Shown: piece by piece, positions 8,356-16,738 of the stretch
Layout: each line of letters begins with the position of its first letter
Numbering within the stretch: the first letter of the stretch is position 1
Assembly: GCA_964370715.1 (NCBI GenBank)
Contig: CAYJKJ010000003.1
Span: 62,001-126,000, forward strand
Origin: CAYJAY01 sp964370715
GTDB lineage: Bacteria; Bacillota; Clostridia; Oscillospirales; Ruminococcaceae
Length of the DNA stretch: 64,000 nucleotides
Direction of reading: 5' to 3'
The notes under the pieces: model-generated
Seen by the model: only the letters and a program-made list of their open reading frames with translations
What the model was told of the DNA's origin: nothing
The model's database searches: none
Translations under genes and position numbers: made by a program

Positions 8356-8982
8356 CTAGCTTTCTTCTATTAATTCCTTTATCGTCTGCATACAGGTGTC
8401 GGTCGAGGCTATCTCATCGGCTAGGCGCTTAAGTTCTCTTTTTATCATGTTGGAATTTGCTATCTCTTTTTTATATTTTAGTTTATGCTCAAGGCTAGCC
8501 CAGGAATCTTGCGAGATAGTTCTAAGCTGGATTTCAACCGGGAAATATCTGTCGCCCTCGGCAATATTAATTATAATGTGATAACTGCGGTAGCCGTTTG
8601 GTTTCGGATGGCTTATATAGTCTTTGCTAATTATATGTTCAACTTCTCTGCTTGTTTCAAGCATATCCGCTATTTCATATACATCGCTTAAAAACCTGCA
8701 AACAACCCTTATTCCAATTATATCTGTTAAGTTATCGACCGCAACATCTGCCGTTGTGTTAAGCTGTAGCTTGTTAAGCTTTAAAATTGTGCTTTGTTTC
8801 GATTTAATTCGAGTTTTTATATGCTCTGTCTTGCCGCCAAATCCATCGTTTAATTGTTCTAAAACTTTGTTTTGAACGTTGCATAAACATTCGTAGTATT
8901 CAATAAAAAACTCCTCTGTCTCTTTACATCTCCCCAAGAAAAAAACCACCTCACAAATTTTATTGTGAGATGATTTTACCAC
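8356..8982 (-). CDS. Small alarmone synthetase, RelA/SpoT-domain (RelQ/RelP-like)
   Basis: Single-domain (p)ppGpp synthetase that transfers pyrophosphate from ATP to GDP/GTP in stress signalling. Visible synthetase motifs are TDIIGIRVVCRF (about 86-97), GYRSYH and VEIQLRTISQDSWASLEHKL with its Gln/Glu/His residues. It lacks the hydrolase and TGS/ACT domains, so it is a short SAS of about 200 residues. The start is doubtful: the first 15 codons from 8982 lie inside the terminator hairpin of the upstream kinase gene. A TTG at 8937 with GAGGTGG eight bases before it is a better start. Confidence 0.85.
   Translation of the reverse strand: MVKSSHNKICEVVFFLGRCKETEEFFIEYYECLCNVQNKVLEQLNDGFGGKTEHIKTRIKSKQSTILKLNKLQLNTTADVAVDNLTDIIGIRVVCRFLSDVYEIADMLETSREVEHIISKDYISHPKPNGYRSYHIIINIAEGDRYFPVEIQLRTISQDSWASLEHKLKYKKEIANSNMIKRELKRLADEIASTDTCMQTIKELIEES
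8937..8976 (-). terminator. Terminator of the two-component operon, overlapping the SAS translation start
   Basis: On the minus strand a stem of about 15 pairs (core CATCTCACAA with TTGTGAGGTG) is followed by a run of T. The 3' arm contains the GAGGTGG ribosome site of the downstream alarmone synthetase, so the hairpin could end kinase transcripts and mask SAS translation at once. Confidence 0.75.
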
Positions 8983-8999
8983 TTTAAATTTAAATATAC

Positions 9000-10199
9000 T
9001 TAAAATATAACGGTTATTGTTACGGAGTTTTCCGTTTTGCTTTCAGCGAAAATTTTCGCTCCATGAATATCGCAGATTGATTTCGCTATCGAAAGCCCAA
9101 TTCCATATCCTTTCGATTCCCCGTTTCTCGCTTTATCCTCTCTATAGAACCTCTCGAACCAAAAATTATGTTTGCCAATATCAATGTTTTCACACCTGTT
9201 TTCTATCGTAAACACCTTTCTCGTTCCCTTGTTGGCTAAGCTTAGGTTAATCTCGGTTTGTTCGGGAGCATATTTAATCGCATTATCCAAAAGAATTATG
9301 AACAGTTCTCGAATTGATTTTTGTTCGCCGGTATAAGAAATATTTTTTGAAACAAATTCAACAAGATTAATATTTTTCTTTTTAGCCGTTGTTTTGAATT
9401 CTGCTATCGTTTCTGAAAGGATTTCAGAAATCGAAAAATCTGTTTTGATTACTTCGGCAGGTTCATCAAGCTTTGTTAACGATATAAGGCTTTCAACCAG
9501 TGTGTTAAGCCTTTCAACTTGAGTGTTTATGCTTTTTGTTGAATCCCCCTCATATCCATCTATCTCTAAAACGTCGCTATTTGTTTTTATAATCGTAAGC
9601 GGTGTTTTAAATTCATGGCTAACATCGGTTATGAAGCGTTTTTGTCTTTCGTAGCTTTCCGCAATGGGGGCTACTGCTTTGCCCGAAAAGAACCACGATA
9701 TAATAGCAATCAACACAATAGCTGTTATGAAAATCATAATTGAATAGAACATCGTGTTTTCAAACCCCATCAGCTGCTCTTCAATATCAAGGAATATATA
9801 AGCGTGGCCATAAGAACTATCTAGCCTAAAAAAACGATAGTTATCAATAGTTCCGGTTTTTTTATCAATTTCTTTAACCTGCTCAACATAATCGATAGCT
9901 TCTTCGGGTGAAACGGTGCTAACATTTTTTGTGTCGACAAACTCAATTGTATCAATCGAATTTGACAAAACAACGAAAAATCTCGTCGTGAACGCTCGTT
10001 CTCTTGAAAAATCATCTTTATCGCTAAAGTCTTCCAACATCTTAAAATCGTTTGACATCAAAACATCGATTAATAGATCTGCTTGGTGTATAACAAAGAA
10101 ATAGTTTGACAGGTTGATAGACACCCCAATTATTAGCATAACAATAACGCTAACCGAAGTTGTCAGTATGACAAATTTTCTTTGTAACTTTTTAAGCAT
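9000..10199 (-). CDS. Sensor histidine kinase
   Basis: 399-residue membrane kinase. TM1 lies near residues 10-33 and TM2 near 150-172, enclosing an extracytoplasmic sensor domain of about 115 residues. The dimerisation/phosphoacceptor segment has His195 (TDVSHEFKTPLT), followed by the ATPase N-box ILLDNAIKYAP and G-box GYGIGLS. It pairs with the overlapping response regulator (8-bp overlap). The sensor domain has no recognisable fold, so the stimulus is unknown. No dedicated target gene is adjacent; the alarmone synthetase follows only after a terminator. Confidence 0.92.
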   Translation of the reverse strand: MLKKLQRKFVILTTSVSVIVMLIIGVSINLSNYFFVIHQADLLIDVLMSNDFKMLEDFSDKDDFSRERAFTTRFFVVLSNSIDTIEFVDTKNVSTVSPEEAIDYVEQVKEIDKKTGTIDNYRFFRLDSSYGHAYIFLDIEEQLMGFENTMFYSIMIFITAIVLIAIISWFFSGKAVAPIAESYERQKRFITDVSHEFKTPLTIIKTNSDVLEIDGYEGDSTKSINTQVERLNTLVESLISLTKLDEPAEVIKTDFSISEILSETIAEFKTTAKKKNINLVEFVSKNISYTGEQKSIRELFIILLDNAIKYAPEQTEINLSLANKGTRKVFTIENRCENIDIGKHNFWFERFYREDKARNGESKGYGIGLSIAKSICDIHGAKIFAESKTENSVTITVIF

Positions 10200-10869
10200 C
10201 GATTTCCTCCAATGAATATCCCGTGTTCCTTGTTGCCTTTATCTTTATATTCGCCTCAAGAAGCGAAAGTTTTTTTCTTATATATGATATATAAACCCAA
10301 ACAACATTTATTTCAGCTTCGCTATCAAAGCCCCAAATCTTTTCCATAAACCTCTCGGTAGAGATTATATGCCCGTTGTTTATCATGAGCATCTCCATCA
10401 TCTGAAACTCTTTGTTTGCCAGTTTAAAATAATTTTTTTCGGTCGATAGTTCAAATGTTTTTCGATCAAGTTTAACGTTTCCAACCGTTAGAACCGATGA
10501 ATTGCTCCCGGTTGAAACTCTTGTTATCGCTCGTATTCTGGCAAGAAGTTCTTTTGTGTCGAAAGGCTTGGTCAAATAATCGTTTGCGCCAAAATCAAGC
10601 CCCAAAACTTTGTCGTCTATCTGCGACTTTGCTGTTAGCATAATTATAGGGATAAGGTTGCCTTTTTCCCTTGTTCTTTTTAGAACCTCTATTCCATCAA
10701 CTTTGGGCATCATTATATCAAGAATAACTGCATCATAGTTTTCGGCTTCTAGATAGTCTAGCGCTTGTTGCCCATCATATACAGCATCAACTGAATAGTT
10801 GTAGTGTTTTAATATTTTAACAAGAGCATTCGAGAGTTCTTTCTCATCTTCGCATAATAATAATCGCAT
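10192..10869 (-). CDS. OmpR/PhoB-family response regulator
   Basis: 225 residues. The receiver domain has Asp51 as the phosphorylation site (VILDIMMPKVDG), acidic pocket residues CEDE near 6-9 and Lys101 in TKPF. The C-terminal winged helix (about 130-220) ends in IKATRNTGYSLEE, where OmpR-type regulators have RGxGY. It is the first gene of the two-component operon. A TATAAT box lies at 10906-10911 on the minus strand. Two TTTAAG direct repeats spaced 11 bp overlap the -35 region and may be an autoregulatory site. Confidence 0.93.
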   Translation of the reverse strand: MRLLLCEDEKELSNALVKILKHYNYSVDAVYDGQQALDYLEAENYDAVILDIMMPKVDGIEVLKRTREKGNLIPIIMLTAKSQIDDKVLGLDFGANDYLTKPFDTKELLARIRAITRVSTGSNSSVLTVGNVKLDRKTFELSTEKNYFKLANKEFQMMEMLMINNGHIISTERFMEKIWGFDSEAEINVVWVYISYIRKKLSLLEANIKIKATRNTGYSLEEIDA

Positions 10870-10905
10870 TATATTTTTTCCTTTTTAAAATTAATCTACA
10901 CATAA

Positions 10906-10936
10906 ATTATACCACAAAACTTAAACTTACCTTAAA
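10906..10936 (-). promoter_or_regulatory. Promoter region of the two-component operon with direct repeats
   Basis: Minus strand TATAAT (10911-10906). TTTAAG at 10936-10931 and again at 10925-10920 are 11 bp apart, the spacing used by OmpR-family regulators, and cover the -35/spacer. Autoregulation is an inference. Confidence 0.45.
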
Positions 10937-11005
10937 GTAATTTAACAGTTTCTTAATATTTTTTTAAAGTTTTGAAATTTTTCGAAATTTTTCTGCAAAA
11001 ACGTG

Positions 11006-11034
11006 TTGACAAAATCACTCAACAATGATATAAT
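11006..11034 (+). promoter_or_regulatory. Consensus promoter of the tRNA-Gly/tRNA-Cys operon
   Basis: TTGACA (11006-11011), 17-bp spacer, TATAAT (11029-11034): a perfect consensus, as expected for stable RNA genes. Confidence 0.92.
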
Positions 11035-11114
11035 ATTTTTCGTCACAGCGTAGAGATTAGCAAAAAAACAATCAATACAGCTTTGAATAAATATTGATAG
11101 CAACATTTATGTTT

Positions 11115-11190
11115 GCGGGTTTAGCTCATTTGGTAGAGCGCCACCTTGCCAAGGTGGAGGTAGCGAGTTCGAGCCTCGTAACCCGCTCCA
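11115..11190 (+). tRNA. tRNA-Gly (anticodon GCC)
   Basis: Acceptor stem GCGGGTT pairs with AACCCGC. The anticodon arm CCACC-TTGCCAA-GGTGG gives anticodon GCC. The T arm contains GTTCGAG and CCA is encoded at the 3' end (11188-11190). Total 76 nt. Confidence 0.97.
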
Positions 11191-11201
11191 TTTTTTTATC
11201 C

Positions 11202-11276
<75 letters not shown>

Positions 11277-11280
11277 AAAA

Positions 11281-11310
11281 AATCCAATCGATTATCGATT
11301 GGATTTTTTC
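11281..11310 (+). terminator. Terminator of the tRNA operon
   Basis: AATCCAATCGA and TCGATTGGATT form a perfect 11-pair stem with a TTA loop, followed by TTTTT. Confidence 0.9.
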
Positions 11311-11449
11311 TTTTCTATGATAAATAACCACAAATATTTAGACAAACCATAAAACAACATCTCTTATTTCCGAAATTTAAATAAAATGTATTGCAATTGT
11401 GTATCAAACGTGTTACAGTTTGCATATAATAACAACGGAGGTAATTATT

Positions 11450-11725
11450 ATGGCTAAAACTTCAGTTATAAATATTAGAATTGAAGAGGAAACAAAAAAA
11501 CAGATAGAACATCTTTATTCGCAGTTTGGAATAACTGTGTCGGATGCTGTGAACATATTCTTTCATCAATCCCTTATGCAAGGCGGTCTTCCATTTTCGA
11601 TGCAACTCCCAAAGCCCAACGCCGAAACTCTAGCTGCTATGAAAGAAGTTGACGAGATGCTTGAAAACAAGACCGGTAAAAGATTTGAAAATATCGACGA
11701 TCTCTTCAAGGAATTGGATTCATGA
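11450..11725 (+). CDS. dinJ: Antitoxin, RelB/DinJ family
   Basis: 91-residue protein that should neutralise the adjacent YafQ toxin and autorepress the operon through its N-terminal ribbon-helix-helix. The RHH pattern is visible as VINIRIEEETKKQIEHLYSQ then GITVSDAVNIFFHQ, followed by the DinJ-typical LPFSMQLPKPNAETLAAM. The start is ATG 11450, set by GGAGGT seven bases upstream; the frame is open further upstream but without a ribosome site. A TATAAT lies at 11425-11430. Its last four bases overlap the toxin start (ATGA). Confidence 0.9.
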   Translation: MAKTSVINIRIEEETKKQIEHLYSQFGITVSDAVNIFFHQSLMQGGLPFSMQLPKPNAETLAAMKEVDEMLENKTGKRFENIDDLFKELDS

Positions 11726-11997
11726 AATATCAAATAGAGTTTTCATCAAAATTTAAGAAGGACTATAAATCAATCTCAAAAAGAGGCTATGATCTATCTT
11801 TGCTCCGCAAAGTTATCGATATCCTTTCAAAAGGCGATATGCTACCGGAAAAATATCAAGACCATCAGTTAAAAGGAAACTATAGTGGATATCGAGAATG
11901 TCACATCACCCCCGATTGGTTGCTTATCTATCGTATCGAACAAAACATTCTAGTTCTTGCATTAACACGAACCGGAACACACAGCGATTTGTTTTAA
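11722..11997 (+). CDS. yafQ: mRNA interferase toxin, YafQ (RelE superfamily)
   Basis: 91-residue ribosome-dependent endoribonuclease. All residues known to matter in E. coli YafQ are recognisable: His in QDHQLKG, His in ECHITPDW, Asp-Trp in PDW, and the C-terminal GTHSDLF with His and Phe. The toxin therefore looks intact. It is coupled to the antitoxin by a 4-bp overlap, the standard antitoxin-first order. The module lies just downstream of two tRNA genes. Confidence 0.92.
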   Translation: MKYQIEFSSKFKKDYKSISKRGYDLSLLRKVIDILSKGDMLPEKYQDHQLKGNYSGYRECHITPDWLLIYRIEQNILVLALTRTGTHSDLF

Positions 11998-12008
11998 AAA
12001 CAAACCGC

Positions 12009-12857
12009 TTAATAATTCGCAAGATTTAGAAAATATGTCGGATTAAGCAGTTTTCCGTCGCTTATTACCTCAAAATGAAGGTGTACACCCGTGGCTATTC
12101 CGGTGTCCCCTGCTTCCCCTATCGTTTGTCCGCTTTCAACTTTATCCCCAACATCGACCGATATTTTGCTAAGATGCGCATAAAACGTTATTAGCTCATT
12201 GCCATGGTAAACAGCCACGCTGTTTCCGTACCCCTCGTTGGAATATTCAGTGTATATAACAACTCCGTCATAGATCGAATGAACCTGTTCTTTAAGATCG
12301 GCATCTATATCGATAGCGTCATGGAACGTTATCTCGATACCATTCGCAACCGGATTATCCCGCTCCCCAAAATCAGACGTTATGTTTTGGAGAACCTCCT
12401 CGATACTATCTTTTATCGGCGGAGCTAGTTCCCCGCTTTGTTCAAGATATCCATATTGTTTCGACAGTTCGACAAACATCTCTTGAACGCTGTTTGGCTC
12501 TAAAGCTTTCTCGATTGGTGCAGGTTTTGGAACGGGCAGTATCTCGCTTGTTCCCTCTGTCGTATTTGCTTGGCTCGTTGTTTCCTCTAAGGTGTCTTGG
12601 TCTAAAACATCAAGCGAATTCAATTCAGCACTCTCTTGTTGTTCTAAACCCTCATTAACACCGCCGGTTATCGCTTGTTGATTGAGAATGTCGCTTTCAG
12701 CCATCGCTTGTTCAACCAAATCTTGCGAAAACAATCCCCCAACAGCTTGAAACGATATAGCAACTATGAATAGGCTTAACAGCACTACAGTTAGGTTGTT
12801 TTCAAGCGCTGTTGCAATTCTTCTTAATTTCAGTATGTTTTTTCGGCTATGCTTCAT
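12009..12857 (-). CDS. Membrane-anchored M23 (LytM-type) peptidase
   Basis: 282 residues: a short basic N-terminus, one membrane helix (about 22-45), a Gln/Glu/Ser-rich extracytoplasmic linker to about residue 115, then an M23 domain. Zinc-site motifs are FHDAIDID (His...Asp) and GVHLHFEV near the C-terminus, with the typical YGNSVAVYHGNELITFYAHL and GDKVESGQTIGEAGDTG. The enzyme or scaffold would act on peptidoglycan cross-bridges outside the membrane. The layout resembles SpoIIQ-like proteins of sporulating Firmicutes. A sporulation role is inferred, not shown. Confidence 0.85.
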   Translation of the reverse strand: MKHSRKNILKLRRIATALENNLTVVLLSLFIVAISFQAVGGLFSQDLVEQAMAESDILNQQAITGGVNEGLEQQESAELNSLDVLDQDTLEETTSQANTTEGTSEILPVPKPAPIEKALEPNSVQEMFVELSKQYGYLEQSGELAPPIKDSIEEVLQNITSDFGERDNPVANGIEITFHDAIDIDADLKEQVHSIYDGVVIYTEYSNEGYGNSVAVYHGNELITFYAHLSKISVDVGDKVESGQTIGEAGDTGIATGVHLHFEVISDGKLLNPTYFLNLANY

Positions 12858-13004
12858 TAATTTTTTTATTCCTTTTTTAAAATACTTATTTTATTTTTTA
12901 AAACTTTGATATATAATATCTATGTGAAACAAATTAAAATTACCACGTTATAAATAATCAAACAACGATTATTTTATATAATCAAAACGAAAAGAGGATA
13001 AATC

Positions 13005-14114
13005 ATGTCAAAAGTTTATTTTACCGATTTTGCCACCACCCCGAACGGGGACAGCATTCTAACAAAACTTAGAAGACTAGTTGAAAAAGCAGGTATCTCA
13101 AACATTGATTTTCAAAACAAATTTGTAGCAATTAAAATCCATTTCGGAGAAGAAGGAAACCTTTCATATCTTCGCCATAACTACGCAAAGGTTGTAGTTG
13201 ATATCATCAAAGAACTTGGCGGAAGGCCGTTTTTAACCGATTGTAACACGCTTTATGCCGGGTCTCGCAAGAATGCTCTGGAGCATCTTGATTGCGCATA
13301 TCTTCATGGATATTTCCCGTTTGCTACCGGCTGTCATGCAATAATCGGCGATGGGCTAAAAGGAACCGACGAGACTATTGTACCTATAAATGGCGAATAT
13401 GTCAAAGAAGCGAAGATAGGAACCGCCATTCGTGATGCTGATATCATTATATCTCTAACTCATTTTAAAGGTCATGAACTAACCGGTTTTGGCGGAGCTG
13501 TTAAAAATATCGGTATGGGTTGCGGTTCAAGAGCCGGAAAGATGGAGATGCATAACGACGGCAAACCGACCGTCTATGAACAAGCCTGTAAGAGCTGTCT
13601 TTCCTGTACAAAGATCTGTGCGCATCAAGCGATAACGATAAACTCAAACAAAAAAGCGGTTATCGATCAAGATAAATGCGTCGGTTGCGGAAGATGCATA
13701 GGATCTTGTCTTTTTGATGCTATCTCAAACAACAGCGGAACTTCGGTTAAACTGCTTAACAAAAAGATGGCAGAATACACATATGCAACGCTTAAAGACC
13801 GCGAACATTTCCATATTAGCCTTGTTCGAGATGTCTCGCCCTATTGCGATTGCCACGCCGAAAACGATGTACCTATTATCCCCGATGTTGGGATGTTCGC
13901 TTCGTTCGACCCTGTCGCCCTCGACAAAGCCTGTGTCGACATGGCAAACAAACAACCGGTTATGCAAAACAGCGTAATCTCGAAAAACTGCGAAGACAAC
14001 CACGATCGTTTCGCCCACAAAGTAACCCCCGACGCTGAGTGGGAAACCTGTCTTACCCATTGTGAGAAGCTAGGCATCGGAACTGTTGATTATGAATTGA
14101 TCGAAGTTAAATAG
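13005..14114 (+). CDS. DUF362 protein with two [4Fe-4S] ferredoxin motifs
   Basis: 369 residues. The N-terminal DUF362 region includes VAIKIHFGEEGNLSYLRHNY and a conserved HFKGHELTGFGGAVKNIGMGC stretch. Two ferredoxin-type clusters are predicted from CKSCLSCTKIC (about 196-206) and CVGCGRCIGSC (about 226-236). The rest is DUF362 again. Such proteins are common in strict anaerobes and presumed to be redox proteins; the substrate is unknown. The GAGGA site at -10 supports the start. Divergent from the M23 gene. Confidence 0.88.
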   Translation: MSKVYFTDFATTPNGDSILTKLRRLVEKAGISNIDFQNKFVAIKIHFGEEGNLSYLRHNYAKVVVDIIKELGGRPFLTDCNTLYAGSRKNALEHLDCAYLHGYFPFATGCHAIIGDGLKGTDETIVPINGEYVKEAKIGTAIRDADIIISLTHFKGHELTGFGGAVKNIGMGCGSRAGKMEMHNDGKPTVYEQACKSCLSCTKICAHQAITINSNKKAVIDQDKCVGCGRCIGSCLFDAISNNSGTSVKLLNKKMAEYTYATLKDREHFHISLVRDVSPYCDCHAENDVPIIPDVGMFASFDPVALDKACVDMANKQPVMQNSVISKNCEDNHDRFAHKVTPDAEWETCLTHCEKLGIGTVDYELIEVK

Positions 14115-14151
14115 CACCATAGCGTTATAAACAGCAATATATTGGCTGTTC

Positions 14152-14191
14152 AAAAGAGGTTGTGACTTTTTTAAAGTCCACAACCTCTTTA
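14152..14191. terminator. Hairpin between convergent genes
   Basis: AAAGAGGTTGTG pairs with CACAACCTCTTT, extended by ACTTT/AAAGT across a bulge. It sits between two converging genes. There is no long T tract, so efficiency is uncertain. Confidence 0.55.
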
Positions 14192-14214
14192 ATATTTGTT
14201 AAATTATTTTCCTA

Positions 14215-14799
14215 TTATTGCTCAATAAGCACCGCTCTAACAGGCGCTCCGTCACAATCTTTGTATTTTATAGGAAAGGCGCTTAATAGATAGTTTCCAT
14301 CCGCAACTTCATCAAGGCAAACGTTTTCTACAACCGCAATATTGTTTCCTAAAATAATGCTGTGTATTAAAGATTCGTTGTCGAGAGGTGCAACGCTCCA
14401 AGCATCGGTTACAACCGTTATGATTTTGCAAGCAACGATATATTCCGCCGCTTGTTTTGTTAGATAGCTCATTCCGCCGGTATGCATAACCAACCTTTTT
14501 GAACCCTCTATTTTCCCTTCAAGGTCAGCTACGTCAATCATCGAGTTTTCGGCAAAAGAAACAACTCTGCATTCGCCATAGTAGTGTTCTAGCGGCATCA
14601 AATCTATCGAAACGGTGTTGTCTTTAAGAAAATGGCAAAAAGCATCCGCATGGGTTGATATATGGCTTGTCGTTAAGATTGAAGTTGCATTGTATGCATC
14701 CCCTTTTGACATATCCGACACACGTTTAAATTCGGGAGGTTTCGACCCCGGATATAACGGCGCTTGTTGAAATGTTCTTGTTATGTCTATTAGTTTCAT
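14215..14799 (-). CDS. Cyclase-family metal-dependent hydrolase (kynurenine-formamidase-like)
   Basis: 194-residue protein with DITRTFQQAPLYPG at the N-terminus and the metal-binding segment SHISTHADAFCHF, matching the HxGTHxDxxxH pattern of the cyclase family (PF04199). The usual Gly before Thr is Ser here. Members hydrolyse formylkynurenine, isatin or cyclic amides. The genomic context (radA upstream, DUF362 converging) gives no pathway, so the substrate is open. Tryptophanase elsewhere in the window does not by itself imply kynurenine metabolism. Confidence 0.82.
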   Translation of the reverse strand: MKLIDITRTFQQAPLYPGSKPPEFKRVSDMSKGDAYNATSILTTSHISTHADAFCHFLKDNTVSIDLMPLEHYYGECRVVSFAENSMIDVADLEGKIEGSKRLVMHTGGMSYLTKQAAEYIVACKIITVVTDAWSVAPLDNESLIHSIILGNNIAVVENVCLDEVADGNYLLSAFPIKYKDCDGAPVRAVLIEQ

Positions 14800-14880
14800 T
14801 TATAATTCCCCTTACCTTGTTTATTAAATTTCCTCTTTTATTATCGCATTAAACACTTAAAAAAACAATATGAAAAATCT

Positions 14881-16242
14881 CTACACATTAAATATTTTTT
14901 TAATATCCGAAACCGAGTTTAACCCTATCAACTCGATCGATTGCTTAAACTCTTGTTTAAGCTTTGCAACCTCGCTTTCGCACACCACAACCTTTTCGAA
15001 CCCCAGTCTTAACGCTTCGTTAATCCTTGCGTTAGCGTTTGCAACGGAACGGATTTCTCCCCCCAACCCAATTTCACCAAACGCCACGATGTTTTTTGGT
15101 ATCGGCTTATCAATGAGCGAGGAAACAATGCTCAGCGCTATAGCAAGATCCGCCGTAGGTTCTGAAATATCAAGCCCACCCGTCACGTTAACATAAACAT
15201 CTAGCATCGAAAGATAGTAGCCGGCTCTTTTTTCAAGAACAGCAAGGAGAAGGTTTGTCCTGTTATAATCTACCCCCGAAACGGTTCTCCTAGGGGTTGC
15301 AAAACTGGTTTTTGTTGCAAGCGATTGGATTTCAGCCAGAAGCGGCCTTGTCCCCTCCATAATCCCCGTCACGCAACATCCCGATGTTTCAAACGTTCTT
15401 TTGTCGAGCAAAACCATGCTTGGGTTTTCGATCTCAACAAGCCCTTTGGAACTCATCTCGAAAATGCCTATCTCGTTTGTTGAGCCAAACCTGTTTTTAA
15501 CCGCTCTTAAAATTCTAAACGAAAGGTATTTATCCCCTTCAAAATACAATACCGTGTCGACGATATGTTCCAAAACCTTTGGGCCTGCTATTGCGCCGTC
15601 TTTGTTTATATGCCCTATAATAATCATCGGAACGCCCGAGGCTTTTGCCTCTCGAATAAGTTTTGTTGCGGATTCTCGAACCTGTGTGACGCTTCCGGCA
15701 GAAGAGGAAATCTCCTCCGACACCATTGTTTGGATAGAGTCGATTATAACGATATCGGCATTTTTTATTTCACGACAGATAGCATCGACATTGTTTTCGT
15801 TAGCAAGTTTAATGTTTTTGCTGTCTACCGAAAGCCTTGTTGCTCTAAGCTTAATCTGGCTCAACGACTCCTCGCCCGAAACATAAAGCACGCTGTTTTT
15901 TTCGGCAAGGCTTTTGCAAGCTTGCAAAACTATCGTCGATTTTCCGGCTCCCGGTTCTCCCCCCAAAAGAACGGCAGAACCTTTAACAAGCCCTCCGCCA
16001 AGCACTCGGTCAAACTCTTCAATTCCGGTTTTAATCCTAATATGACTATCCGTTTCAACGTCGGAAAGCGAAACAATATTTATGCTTTGTGCCGCCAAAA
16101 GCGACGATTTGTTTGCCGCTTTTTTTTCAACCACCTCTTCGACAAACGTGTTCCATTCGGAACATTCGGGGCATCTTCCAAGCCATTTTGGCGAAGAAGC
16201 TCCGCAGTTTGAACAAAGATATATCGTTTTAAGTGAAGCCAT
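14881..16242 (-). CDS. radA: DNA repair protein RadA (Sms)
   Basis: RadA is a hexameric ATPase that extends recombination intermediates by branch migration. The 453-residue protein shows the N-terminal C4 zinc finger (CSNCG...CPEC, residues 10-27), Walker A GGEPGAGKST at 94-103, the RadA-specific KNRFG at 249-253 and a C-terminal Lon-like domain (GGLDISEPTADLAIALSI). Length is normal. The ATG is preceded by AAGGGATG. It is followed downstream on the plus strand by the repeat cluster, which separates it from the amidase gene upstream. Confidence 0.96.
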   Translation of the reverse strand: MASLKTIYLCSNCGASSPKWLGRCPECSEWNTFVEEVVEKKAANKSSLLAAQSINIVSLSDVETDSHIRIKTGIEEFDRVLGGGLVKGSAVLLGGEPGAGKSTIVLQACKSLAEKNSVLYVSGEESLSQIKLRATRLSVDSKNIKLANENNVDAICREIKNADIVIIDSIQTMVSEEISSSAGSVTQVRESATKLIREAKASGVPMIIIGHINKDGAIAGPKVLEHIVDTVLYFEGDKYLSFRILRAVKNRFGSTNEIGIFEMSSKGLVEIENPSMVLLDKRTFETSGCCVTGIMEGTRPLLAEIQSLATKTSFATPRRTVSGVDYNRTNLLLAVLEKRAGYYLSMLDVYVNVTGGLDISEPTADLAIALSIVSSLIDKPIPKNIVAFGEIGLGGEIRSVANANARINEALRLGFEKVVVCESEVAKLKQEFKQSIELIGLNSVSDIKKIFNV

Positions 16243-16292
16243 TTATAACATCCCTTCTTTTTTTCCTATAATATTTACCCCAAAGCCCACTG

Positions 16293-16327
16293 CTTTAGAA
16301 ATACTACGATTTTTGCACCGTCGGAGT
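16293..16327 (+). repeat. R1 element, 5' fragment (copy F)
   Basis: Reads GAAATACTACGATTTTTGC then a diverged inner arm, and breaks off before R2. It matches the first third of complete R1 copies. Confidence 0.65.
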
Positions 16328-16331
16328 TAAT

Positions 16332-16453
16332 CGTAGGGAACGCATTGTATGCGTTCCGCCATTTCTAGTACGCTATGCCGATTTTGGTTTTCGCATTTCG
16401 TATTCCGCATTTCGTATTCCGCATTTCGGAATGCATACAATGCATTCCCTACA
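16332..16453. repeat. R2 palindromic element, locus 1
   Basis: The left arm (16332-16358) contains GGAACGCAT-TGT-ATGCGTTCC, itself a hairpin. The right arm (16427-16453) contains GGAATGCAT-ACA-ATGCATTCC, also a hairpin. The arms are near-perfect inverted repeats of each other and end in GTAGG / CCTAC. The core between them is variable in the other copies. Confidence 0.85.
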
Positions 16454-16494
16454 CAGCGTCTTAAAATCTAAATATAACCGCTAAACTTCAGTTT

Positions 16495-16597
16495 TTAGAA
16501 ATACTGCGATTTTTGCGCCATCGGCGCAAAATGGCGAGCGAAGCTCGACAAGCAGTATTTCCAAGAGCTTCACCGAAGGTGAAGATTATTTATATTT
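16495..16597 (+). repeat. R1 structured repeat, copy A
   Basis: Outer stem GAAATACTGC (16498-16507) pairs with GCAGTATTTC (16552-16561). It encloses TTTTGCGCC-ATC-GGCGCAAAA and CGAGC-GAA-GCTCG. A separate stem CTTCACC-GAA-GGTGAAG follows at 16568-16584. Confidence 0.9.
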
Positions 16598-16616
16598 TCC
16601 GCAAAGCCTCGATTTT

Positions 16617-16720
16617 TAGAAATACTACGGTTTTTGCGCCGATGGCGCAAAATGGCGAGCGACTGCTCGACAAGTAGTATTTCCAATATCTCCGCCCTTA
16701 TGGGCGGAGATTATTTATAT
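16617..16720 (+). repeat. R1 structured repeat, copy B (compensated variant)
   Basis: Same architecture as copy A, but the outer stem is GAAATACTAC with GTAGTATTTC. The second inner loop is GACT, and the trailing stem is ATCTCCGCCC-TTAT-GGGCGGAGAT. Changes occur on both sides of stems so that pairing is kept. Confidence 0.9.
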
Positions 16721-16738
16721 TAGATGAAGCTTTAATTT

